Part shown: one piece after another, positions 1 to 6,584 of the stretch
Layout of the letters: each line of letters begins with the position of its first letter
How positions within the stretch are numbered: the stretch's first letter is position 1
The notes under the pieces: model-generated
Told to the model about the DNA's origin: nothing
What the model saw: the letters and a program-made list of their open reading frames with translations, nothing else
Database searches by the model: none
Program-made: the position numbers and the translations under genes
Assembly (NCBI GenBank): GCA_028871195.1
Contig: JAGWNT010000108.1
Location: forward strand, 1-11,791
DNA: 11,791 nt
Direction of reading: 5' to 3'
DNA from: REEB85 sp018971455
GTDB lineage: Bacteria > Pseudomonadota > Alphaproteobacteria > Acetobacterales > Acetobacteraceae

Positions 1-220
1 TATCGGGCAGCCCCTGGCGCGTCTCCTCGACCAGCCGCGGACCAGCCAGCCACAGCACCAGCACAGCGAACGCGGCCAGGCGCCAGGGCGCGCCGCGTGC
101 GCGCCGCCACAACGCCAGCCCCACGGCAATCAGCGCAACGCCCGCCAGCGCGCCGAGCAGCCATGGTGGCAGCAGCGGGGCAAAGCGCAGCGCGGCAATG
201 GCCTGCGTCACCGTGCTCAT
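1..220 (-). CDS. Membrane protein, fourth gene of the MoxR-DUF58-DUF4159 operon (N-terminal part only)
   Basis: Only the first 73 codons are in the window; the gene runs off the left edge. The visible N-terminus starts MSTVTQAIAALRF. It has a hydrophobic stretch at about residues 14-38, an Arg-rich turn (WRRARG) and a second hydrophobic stretch at about 47-60, so two membrane helices are likely. The ATG overlaps the TGA of the upstream DUF4159 gene as ATGA, which fixes the start and implies translational coupling. In related alphaproteobacterial operons the gene at this position encodes a large membrane protein with a glutamine-amidotransferase-like or vWA-like domain. That assignment rests on remembered context, because no domain is visible in this fragment. 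Confidence 0.7.
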   Translation of the reverse strand, partial: MSTVTQAIAALRFAPLLPPWLLGALAGVALIAVGLALWRRARGAPWRLAAFAVLVLWLAGPRLVEETRQGLPD

Positions 221-2931
221 TGCCCGAGCCGCTCCAGGATCGCCGGCACGTGCACCTGGTCGCCCTTGTAGTTGCCGGTCAGCGCGTACATCACCAGATT
301 GACCCCGAAACGATAAGCCAGCAGCCGCTGCCGCTCGCCGCCCGGAATCGCCGCGTAGGGATTGCGCCCCTGCCCATCCACCGCCCAGGCGGCCGCCCAG
401 TCATTGGCGCCGATGATCACCGGGCTCACGCTGTCATTGCTGCGGTCCTGGTCGCGCTGCACCCACACCGTCTCGCCGACATAGCGGCCGGGGAATTCGC
501 GCAGCAGGTAAAAGGACCGCGCCAGCACGTGCGAGGAGGTGAGCGGCGCCAGCGGCGGCACCGCGAGGCCCTGCCCCAGCCGCTCCAGCGCGCTCGCCGC
601 CCCCGGCGCGAAGCCGGCCCCGCTGCCGCCGCCGCGCGTGTCGATCAGGATGATGCCGCCATGCGCGGTGAAGGCGTTGAGCGCCGTCACCATCGCCTCC
701 GAGGGGGTCGGCGCGTCGGCGGTGATCGGCCAGTAGAGCAGCGGATAGAAGCTCAGATCATCCTGCCCCGGCACCACCCCGGCCGGCGCCGCCAGCACGG
801 CGGCGGTGCGATGATTGACGAAATCCGCCAGCCCCTGGAGCCCCGCGCGCGAAACCGCGTCCACCTGCGCATCGCCCGTCACCACATAGGCCAGCCGCGT
901 CTGCAGGGCCGGGTTGGGCCCGCCCTGCGGCCACGGGCCATCCTGCGCCCGCGCGGATCCCGCCATCGCGACCATCGCCGCCCCGACCATCGCAGCCGTC
1001 ACCAAGGCCATAACCAGCAGGGCCGCCGCGCGCGCCAGCAGCAGCCCCCGCAGCCGCAGCGACACCAGCAGATCGGCCGCCAGAAGCGCCAGCGCCAGCG
1101 CCAGCAGGAACGGCCCGATCGGCTGCTCGGCGCTGGCCGCGTCGATCGGCTCGACCCGCGTACCGACAGCCGGCGCCGCCACGGGCAGCGGCAGGTTGGC
1201 CGAGAGGTTCAGCACCCGCCGATCTGCCGCCGGCCCATAGAGTCCGGGCGGGTGGCGCGGCCCGGCCGCGGCATTGGCGAGCTCGGCGGCGGTCAGGCCG
1301 GTTGCCACCGCGGGCGGCGGGCCCAGCACGCCGAACCCGTCCATGATCTGCGCCGGCGCCAGCTTCTGCCCGCCCCGCTCCCCCCCGCTCACGCCGTTCG
1401 CCACCGCCACCAGCCGCCGCAGCATGTCAACGAACAGGCCGGAGAGCGGCAGATCGGACCAGTCGGCGTTGGCGGTGACGTGGAACAGCACCACCCGCCC
1501 CGCGCCGCGCACCGCCTGCGTCACCAGGGGCGTGCCATCGGTCAGCCGGGCCCAGGTCGCCGCCGCCAGCGCCGCGTCGGGCTGCGCCAGAACCTGGCGG
1601 GTCACCCGGACATCGGGCGGCACGGCCAGGCCGGCAAAGGGCGAGTCGGAGGCGAAGGCCGCCAGGGCCGCGGGCTTGCTCCACGACATCGCGCCACCCA
1701 GCCGCCGATCCCCCTCGAGCAGCGTCACCGGCAGCAACGAATCCGGATGGGCGGCCATCTGCGGCCCGGCGAAGCGCAGCAGCAGCCCGCCCTTCTGCAC
1801 CCAGTTTGCCAGCGCATCATGCTCCGGCCCGTCCAGCACCACGTGATCGGCCAGGACGATCACCGAAATCTGCCGCTTGAGCAGGCTCGCCACGTCCCCT
1901 TCGCGCACCTCCGTGTAGGGATCGAGCGCGCGGTGCAGGTAGAACAGCTTGCCGAGCAGCGGCGTCTCGACGCCCAGCGCCCCCTCGCTCACCAGCCCGA
2001 CCGGGCGCCGCCGCCAGCGTTCGTCGAGAAGCACCACCCCGCCCGCCGAGGGCGCCGCATCGGCCAGCACCAGGCGGGAGAGCTGGTTGCGCAGCTCCGG
2101 CGGCAACGCGATCGCCGCCTCCGCCCCGGTCGCCCCCGCCGCGAAGGCCGCATCGACCCGCGCCAGCGTCCGCCCGTCGCCGGACTGCGCCAGCACCGCC
2201 TGGCGGGCCGCCGGCAGCCCCGCCGGCCGCGCCAGCCGCGCCACCAGCCGGTCGGCCTCGGCGCGCGGCGGAAGCAGCAGGGTCACATCCGGGGCGGCCC
2301 GGCGCAATTCCGTCACCGGCGCGAGCCGCGCCAGCGCCGCGGCGAAGGCGCGCCAGCCCGGGCCGTCAGTGAGACCGTCGGCGAGGTAGAGCACGCCGCC
2401 GCCATGCCAGCCGGCGAGGGCCGCCGCACTCGCCGCACGGTCGCTCGCCCAGGGCAGTGGCCGGATCGCGGCCAGCCGCCGGCGCAGCTCGGCCACCGGC
2501 ATCAGTGGCGAGATGGCCGGTGGCGCCGCCGCCGCATCTTCCGCCGTGGTCAGCAGCGCCACCCGCCGCCCGGCGCGCGCCACCCGCTCCAGCGCGCCGT
2601 CGAGCGCCCGCATCCGCCGCGGCCAGTCCGGCGCCGCCGCCCAGCCGTCATCGACCACCACGAGCACCGGCCCGTCGCCCGCAAGCGCGCCCGCCGCATG
2701 CAGCACCGGCCGCGCCAGGCCGACAATGATCAACGCCGCGGCGGTCAGCCGCAGGGCGAGCAGCCACCATGGCGTGCGCGCCGGCGTCTCCTCGGCGGCG
2801 GTCAGCCCGAGCAGCAGCCGGATCGCCGGGAAACGCTCCCGCCGCGGCGCCGGGGGTGTCACCCGCAGCAGCCACCACAGCAGCGGCAGCGCCGCCAGCG
2901 CCAGCAGCACCCAGGGAGCGGCGAAGATCAT
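217..2931 (-). CDS. DUF4159 domain membrane protein with BatA-like N-terminus
   Basis: This is a 904-residue inner-membrane protein of unknown biochemical role, the usual partner of MoxR and DUF58 proteins. Residues 1-80 resemble the BatA/aerotolerance N-terminal double-membrane domain: helices at about 5-23 and 56-76 around a short basic linker (PAPRRERFPAIRLL). Residues 88-210 look like a vWA-type alpha/beta domain starting VVVDDGW, without a DxSxS metal motif. A glutamine-amidotransferase-like middle region follows (about 300-510). Two further hydrophobic segments lie at about 605-657, the second ending AGSARA-QDG like a signal-peptidase site. Residues 677-890 form the DUF4159 domain (RLAYVVTGD, LLYWPIT, GGIILIDTRGG, RFGVNLVMYALTGNYKGDQVH). 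The start ATG overlaps the TGA of the DUF58 gene. DUF4159 assignment is firm; the middle-domain labels are inferred. Confidence 0.9.
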   Translation of the reverse strand: MIFAAPWVLLALAALPLLWWLLRVTPPAPRRERFPAIRLLLGLTAAEETPARTPWWLLALRLTAAALIIVGLARPVLHAAGALAGDGPVLVVVDDGWAAAPDWPRRMRALDGALERVARAGRRVALLTTAEDAAAAPPAISPLMPVAELRRRLAAIRPLPWASDRAASAAALAGWHGGGVLYLADGLTDGPGWRAFAAALARLAPVTELRRAAPDVTLLLPPRAEADRLVARLARPAGLPAARQAVLAQSGDGRTLARVDAAFAAGATGAEAAIALPPELRNQLSRLVLADAAPSAGGVVLLDERWRRRPVGLVSEGALGVETPLLGKLFYLHRALDPYTEVREGDVASLLKRQISVIVLADHVVLDGPEHDALANWVQKGGLLLRFAGPQMAAHPDSLLPVTLLEGDRRLGGAMSWSKPAALAAFASDSPFAGLAVPPDVRVTRQVLAQPDAALAAATWARLTDGTPLVTQAVRGAGRVVLFHVTANADWSDLPLSGLFVDMLRRLVAVANGVSGGERGGQKLAPAQIMDGFGVLGPPPAVATGLTAAELANAAAGPRHPPGLYGPAADRRVLNLSANLPLPVAAPAVGTRVEPIDAASAEQPIGPFLLALALALLAADLLVSLRLRGLLLARAAALLVMALVTAAMVGAAMVAMAGSARAQDGPWPQGGPNPALQTRLAYVVTGDAQVDAVSRAGLQGLADFVNHRTAAVLAAPAGVVPGQDDLSFYPLLYWPITADAPTPSEAMVTALNAFTAHGGIILIDTRGGGSGAGFAPGAASALERLGQGLAVPPLAPLTSSHVLARSFYLLREFPGRYVGETVWVQRDQDRSNDSVSPVIIGANDWAAAWAVDGQGRNPYAAIPGGERQRLLAYRFGVNLVMYALTGNYKGDQVHVPAILERLGQ

Positions 2932-3788
2932 CGCCGCCCCGGCAGGGGCGCGAGTGCGGTGTAGAGCCCGAGCAGCGCCGCCTCCGGCGCATGATCGGTG
3001 CGATGGCTCATGAACGCCCAGCCGGCGGCGCGGCAGATCGCCGCCAGCCCCGCCTGCTGCTCCGCCAGCCGCCGCGCATAGGCCTCGCGCACGCCCTCGA
3101 CGCGCGGCACCAGCGCCTCGACCCGGCTGCGCAGGCCCTCGAAGCGGATGCGCCCGGCATAGGGCAGCAGCGCCTCGGCAGGGTCGAGCACCTGCACCAG
3201 ATGCCCGCTCACCTGTGCCGCGGCCATCCGGCCGACCACCGCCGCGATGTCATCCAGCGGCGCCAGCAGGTCGCCGATCAGCACCACCCTGGCATGGCGC
3301 GGCAACGGCACCTCGGGTGGCAGCTCGCCGGAATCCGGCAGCAATGCCAATTGCTCGGCGAGCCGGTCCAGCCCGCTCACCGGCCGCGGTTCGGCCCCGA
3401 TCAGCCGCACCCGCTCGCCGCCGCGCAGCAGCAGGGCCGCCAGCGCCAGCAGCAGCAGCTCGGCCCGCTCGACCTTCTCGACGCTGGCCTCGCGCGACCG
3501 CCAATGCATGCCCGCGCTGCCATCGCGCCACAGCGCCACGGTCTGCGCCGCCTCCCACTCGGTCTCGCGCACGAAGGCGCGATCCGACCGCGCGGATTGC
3601 CGCCAGTCGATCCGGCCGGCCGGATCCCCCGCGACGAAGGGACGGAACTGCCAGAAACTGTCGCCCTGGCCGACCCGCCGGCGCCCATGCACGCCCTGGG
3701 CGACCGTCGCCGCCACCCGCTCGGCCGCCACCTGCAACGGCGGCAGCCGTGCCCCGAGCGCCTGCGCGCGGCGGGCGGATGCACTCAC
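2928..3788 (-). CDS. DUF58 domain-containing protein (vWA-like MoxR partner)
   Basis: This 286-residue protein has the DUF58 signature: GDSFWQFRPFVAGDPAGRIDW at about residues 42-62 followed by RQSAR, typical of proteins encoded next to MoxR ATPases. The segment ALWRDGSAGM (85-94) sits where a vWA metal site would be, but the motif reads D89-G-S91-A-G93, so the last Ser of DxSxS is Gly. No membrane helix is convincing; the LLLLALAALLL stretch (111-121) is probably a buried helix of the vWA fold. The start is GTG, overlapping the MoxR stop as GTGA, and the stop overlaps the DUF4159 start as ATGA. MoxR probably remodels this protein or uses it as an adaptor; that role is inferred from the family. 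It is shorter than DUF58 proteins that carry N-terminal membrane helices. Confidence 0.9.
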   Translation of the reverse strand: MSASARRAQALGARLPPLQVAAERVAATVAQGVHGRRRVGQGDSFWQFRPFVAGDPAGRIDWRQSARSDRAFVRETEWEAAQTVALWRDGSAGMHWRSREASVEKVERAELLLLALAALLLRGGERVRLIGAEPRPVSGLDRLAEQLALLPDSGELPPEVPLPRHARVVLIGDLLAPLDDIAAVVGRMAAAQVSGHLVQVLDPAEALLPYAGRIRFEGLRSRVEALVPRVEGVREAYARRLAEQQAGLAAICRAAGWAFMSHRTDHAPEAALLGLYTALAPLPGRR

Positions 3789-4876
3789 CCGCGCGCCTCC
3801 GCTCCCCGCCGCTCCCCGCCGGCCCGATCCAGGCTGGGCCGATCCAAGCGGGGCTGATCCAAGCCCAGCCGCGCCACCAGACGCGCGATAACGCCTTCGA
3901 TCGTCACGCCATCGGCGCGGGCGGAAAAATTGAGCGCCATGCGGTGGCGCAGGATCGGTACCGCGAGAGCTGCGACATCCTCGAGACTCGGCGCCAGCCG
4001 CCCGTCCAGCACGGCGCGCGCCCGGGTGGCGAGCATCAGCGCCTGCGCCGCGCGCGGACCGGGGCCCCAGGCCACGTGGCGGCGGATTTCCTCGTCGGCG
4101 CTGCTCTCCGGCCGGCCGCCGCGCACCAGCGCAAGGATCGCCTCGAGCACGCTCTCGCCGACCGGCACGCGCCGGATCAGCGCCTGGGCGGCCATCAGCT
4201 CGCCGGCGGAGAGTGCTGCCACCGGCCGCGTCTCGGCCGGCCCCGTGGTCGCCACCAGCATGCTGCGCTCGTCCGCGAGGTCCGGATAGCTCACCCGGAC
4301 TTCCATCAGGAAGCGGTCGAGCTGCGCCTCCGGCAGCGGATAGGTGCCTTCCTGCTCGATCGGGTTCTGCGTCGCCAGCACATGGAAGGGCCGCGGCAGC
4401 GGGTGCTCGACGCCGCCAACCGCCACCCGCCCCTCCTGCATCGCCTGCAGCAGGGCCGATTGCGTGCGCGGGCTCGCGCGATTGATCTCGTCGGCCATCA
4501 GCAGCTGGCAGAACACCGGCCCGGCCACGAAGCGGAAGCTCCGCCGGCCATCCCCGGGCGCCTCGTCCAGCACCTCGCTGCCGAGAATATCCGCCGGCAT
4601 CAGGTCGGGCGTGAACTGGATGCGCTTGGATCCCAGGCCGAGCACCACCGCCAGCGTCTCGACCAGCCGGCTCTTGCCCAGCCCGGGCACGCCCACCAGC
4701 AGCACATGCCCGCCCGAGAGCAGCGTGATCAGCGTCTGGTCGATCACCTCCCCCTGGCCGTAGATGGCGCGCCCGATCTGCGTGCGCACCGAGGCCATGC
4801 GCGCGCCAAGCGCCTCGATCTCGGCCAGCGCCGCTCCCTCGCCGCCGGGCTGGTTCATCGGAAGAGCTGCGGACAT
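3785..4876 (-). CDS. MoxR-family AAA+ ATPase
   Basis: With the start used here the protein has 363 residues, usual for MoxR ATPases. The AAA_3 core has Walker A GVPGLGKS (62-69), Walker B LLMADE (125-130) followed by INRASPRTQSALLQAMQE, sensor 1 ATQNP (168-172) with the family stretch IEQEGTYPLPEAQLDRF, and the lid motif GPGPRA (271-276). It is a cytosolic ATPase, probably acting as a chaperone for the DUF58 and membrane proteins encoded just downstream. The open frame extends to 4948, but that extension (MRPAPHLLHYVPSP...) is unlike the family. The ATG at 4876 has an AGAGG site 9 nt upstream, so I chose it. The C-terminal tail carries three LD-containing pentapeptide repeats (about 339-351) and a charged end. 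It is the first gene of the operon. Confidence 0.95.
   Translation of the reverse strand: MSAALPMNQPGGEGAALAEIEALGARMASVRTQIGRAIYGQGEVIDQTLITLLSGGHVLLVGVPGLGKSRLVETLAVVLGLGSKRIQFTPDLMPADILGSEVLDEAPGDGRRSFRFVAGPVFCQLLMADEINRASPRTQSALLQAMQEGRVAVGGVEHPLPRPFHVLATQNPIEQEGTYPLPEAQLDRFLMEVRVSYPDLADERSMLVATTGPAETRPVAALSAGELMAAQALIRRVPVGESVLEAILALVRGGRPESSADEEIRRHVAWGPGPRAAQALMLATRARAVLDGRLAPSLEDVAALAVPILRHRMALNFSARADGVTIEGVIARLVARLGLDQPRLDRPSLDRAGGERRGAEARG
3826..3870 (-). repeat. 15-bp tandem repeat, three copies, in the moxR 3' end
   Basis: Three adjacent 15-bp units start at 3826, 3841 and 3856, each beginning GATCC on the plus strand and differing at a few positions. On the coding strand they encode repeated five-residue units around LDQP, LDRP and LDRA in the MoxR C-terminal tail. 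A second exact duplication (GCTCCCCGCC, twice, 3801-3820) lies next to them. Because the unit is five codons, gain or loss of a copy keeps the frame. Confidence 0.8.
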
Positions 4877-5039
4877 GTGTGCGATCCTCTGCCGGCGCCG
4901 GCGCGGCGGTGATGGAACATAATGAAGCAAATGGGGTGCCGGACGCACTCTGCCACTTCCACCGGAGGGGGGAAGCTACCTATATCGGCTGCGGGGATGA
5001 AAGACCGTCCCGGCGCGGGCGGGCAAGGGACATGCGGGC
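4877..5039. other. Divergent intergenic region between the MoxR operon and the DUF1285 operon
   Basis: This 163-bp gap must hold promoters for both directions. It includes a 12-bp perfect palindrome GCCGGCGCCGGC at 4891-4902, just upstream of the MoxR ribosome binding site, which could fold in the 5' leader. There is a less GC-rich patch (ACATAATGAAGCAAATGG, 4918-4935) and a TATATC at 4981-4986 that could be a weak -10 for the rightward operon. I found no convincing -35/-10 pair for either direction. Confidence 0.4.
4886..4890 (-). promoter_or_regulatory. Ribosome binding site deciding the MoxR start
   Basis: AGAGG on the minus strand lies 9 nt before the ATG at 4876. The alternative in-frame ATG at 4948 has no comparable support in protein similarity, so this site favours the shorter 363-residue protein. 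Confidence 0.55.
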
Positions 5040-5705
5040 GTGATGCACGACACTCCGGCGAGCAACCAGGCGGCACGGCGCGGGCCCCTCCTCCGCCCAT
5101 CCGCCTGCCCGATCGCCGCCCCGCGGCTGCGCGGTCCACGCCTCTCCGGCGCCGCCTCTCCCGCCGCCACACCCGCCACCGGACCGCGCCGCCCGGTCGA
5201 ATGCGGCGACATGCCCTTCCTCATCAAGCGCGACGGCACCTGGCTCTATCGCGGCAGCCCGATCGGCCGCAAGGAACTCGTCTGCCTCTTCGCCTCCGTC
5301 CTCAAGCGCGACGCCGAGGGTGGATTCTGGCTCGAAACCCCGGCCGAGCGCGGCCGCATCGAGGTCGAGGACGCGCCGTTCGTCGCCGTCGAGCTGGACT
5401 GGACCGGCATCGGCCACGCGCAATGCCTCACCCTGCGCACCAATATCGACCAGATCGTCACCGTCGGCCCCGACCACCCGATCCGCGTCGCCCACGACCT
5501 GCTGACCTGCGAGCCCACGCCCTACGTCCATGTGCGCAACGGGCTCGGGCGCCTGCCCATCGAGGCGCGCATCGGGCGCGCGGTCTATTACGAACTGGTC
5601 GCCCTCGCCGAACCCCATATCGTCCAGGGGCGGCGCATGCTCGGCGTGTGGAGCAACAGGCGCTTCTTCCCGCTCGGCGAATTGCCGCCGGGCGACGACG
5701 GCTAA
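5040..5705 (+). CDS. DUF1285 domain-containing protein
   Basis: This is a 221-residue soluble protein of unknown function. After a Pro/Ala/Arg-rich N-terminus of about 50 residues comes the DUF1285 fold: CGDMPFLIKRDGTWLYRGSPI (55-75), KELVCLFASVLKRD (78-91), APFVAVELDW (112-121), TLRTNIDQIVTVGPDHPIRV (131-150), PYVHVRNGL (161-169) and LGVWSNRRFFPLGEL (201-215). The CGD before the core matches the family pattern, so the start must lie upstream of the internal ATG at 5211. The choice is GTG at 5040 (AAGGGA 9 nt upstream) or the adjacent ATG at 5043; they differ by one residue. It is the first gene of a rightward run, with 10 bp between its TAA and the NUDIX start. Known structures of the family do not give a clear reaction. 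Confidence 0.9.
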   Translation: MMHDTPASNQAARRGPLLRPSACPIAAPRLRGPRLSGAASPAATPATGPRRPVECGDMPFLIKRDGTWLYRGSPIGRKELVCLFASVLKRDAEGGFWLETPAERGRIEVEDAPFVAVELDWTGIGHAQCLTLRTNIDQIVTVGPDHPIRVAHDLLTCEPTPYVHVRNGLGRLPIEARIGRAVYYELVALAEPHIVQGRRMLGVWSNRRFFPLGELPPGDDG

Positions 5706-5715
5706 GCCGGGGACC

Positions 5716-6339
5716 GTGACCCTCTCCGAGCTGCGCCGGCGCCTCGCCGAGCCCGCACGCCTCGCGCCGCCGACGCGCACCACAACCGCCATCTTCGGTG
5801 CCGACGACCCGGCGAGTCTCGCGGCCCGCCCGCTCATCCCCGCCGCCGTGCTGGTGCCCCTTGTGCTGGGGCCCGAGCCCGGCGTGCTGCTGACCCGCCG
5901 CAACGAGAAGCTGCGCCACCACGCAGGCCAGGTCAGCTTCCCCGGCGGGCGCATCGACCCCACCGACGCGAGCCCCGAGGCCGCCGCCCTGCGCGAGGCC
6001 CAGGAGGAGATCGCGCTCGACCCCAATGACGTCGAGATCGCCGGCCGCCTCGGCGACTACGTCACGGGCTCGGCCTACCGCATCACCGCCATCCTCGGCC
6101 TGCTGCCCGAGGGCCGCGATCTCGCCGCCCTGCGCCTCGCCCCCTCGCCGGACGAGGTGAGCGCCGTCTTCGCCCTGCCGCTGCGCGTGCTGCTCGACCC
6201 CGCGGCGCCGCGCCGCGAGCGCGCGAAACTGCGCGACGAATGGCGCGAGTTCTGGGTCTGGCCGCATGACGACCATCACATCTGGGGCGCCACCGCCGCC
6301 ATCCTGGTGCATCTCGCCGCCCGGCTGCGGGGCGAATGA
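5716..6339 (+). CDS. CoA pyrophosphatase, NUDIX family (NudL/YeaB type)
   Basis: This 207-residue enzyme is likely to hydrolyse coenzyme A or oxidised CoA to phosphopantetheine and 3',5'-ADP. The CoA-pyrophosphatase signature is clear: VLLTRRNEKLRHHAGQ followed by VSFPGG (57-78), then the Nudix box with DPTDAS and ALREAQEEIAL (81-101). The box has one more residue between its first Gly and RE than the generic Nudix pattern, and Ala where the final Gly is usual; E. coli NudL shares both features. WGATAAILVHL near the C-terminus is also typical. The open frame runs back to 5530, but that part overlaps DUF1285 and is unlike the family. The GTG at 5716 starts MTLSELRRRLAEPARL, the normal N-terminus. 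Its ribosome binding site is poor (GGGGA only 2 nt away), so coupling with DUF1285 is likely. Its TGA overlaps the next ATG. Confidence 0.93.
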   Translation: MTLSELRRRLAEPARLAPPTRTTTAIFGADDPASLAARPLIPAAVLVPLVLGPEPGVLLTRRNEKLRHHAGQVSFPGGRIDPTDASPEAAALREAQEEIALDPNDVEIAGRLGDYVTGSAYRITAILGLLPEGRDLAALRLAPSPDEVSAVFALPLRVLLDPAAPRRERAKLRDEWREFWVWPHDDHHIWGATAAILVHLAARLRGE

Positions 6340-6584
6340 TGCTCCGCGGAACCGAGCTCGGCCTGTTCCTGCTGCCCTTCGCGCTGTTTCTGACCTGGCT
6401 GGTGCTGGGCCGGCGCACCCCGGCCTCGCTGGTCTGGGCGGCGCTCACCGGCGTGCTGCTGCTGGCCATCGCCACCCTCTGGCTCGGCCTCGGCCGGCAT
6501 CTGCCGGGCGATGCCGCGTATGTTCCCGCGCAATGGCTCGACAACCGGCTGCTCCCCGCCCACGGCGCTGGCCACCCGCCATGA
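6336..6584 (+). CDS. DUF6111 small membrane protein
   Basis: This 82-residue protein has two hydrophobic helices, at about 7-24 (ELGLFLLPFALFLTWLVL) and 31-51 (SLVWAALTGVLLLAIATLWLG). They are joined by a short GRRTPA loop and followed by a polar tail with YVPAQWLDNRLLPA, which I recognise as the DUF6111 family pattern. The function is unknown. The start overlaps the NUDIX stop (ATGA; a second ATG follows directly at 6339) and its stop overlaps the CCA-transferase start (ATGA), so it is translated as part of a tightly coupled trio. With both ends likely inside or outside the inner membrane it may be a small accessory protein; no partner can be named. Confidence 0.82.
   Translation: MMLRGTELGLFLLPFALFLTWLVLGRRTPASLVWAALTGVLLLAIATLWLGLGRHLPGDAAYVPAQWLDNRLLPAHGAGHPP

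Noticed and set aside
1084..1106. GCGCCA-type hexamer repeats in the DUF4159 gene
   Set aside because: They encode the Leu/Ala run of a membrane helix; similar short repeats occur wherever this genome encodes Ala/Leu-rich helices.
97..2964. A 955-residue open frame on the plus strand across the DUF4159 gene
   Set aside because: It lies antisense to a gene with clear domains and coupled start and stop. Its product is Arg/Gln/Pro/His-rich low complexity, as expected for the mirror frame of a GC-rich gene.
3215..4912. Long plus-strand open frame opposite DUF58 and moxR
   Set aside because: Same composition artefact; no family motif, while the minus strand encodes textbook MoxR and DUF58 signatures.
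4980..6312. Long minus-strand frames opposite DUF1285 and the NUDIX gene
   Set aside because: Low-complexity Arg/Gly/Ala products without recognisable motifs, and the plus-strand genes are certain.
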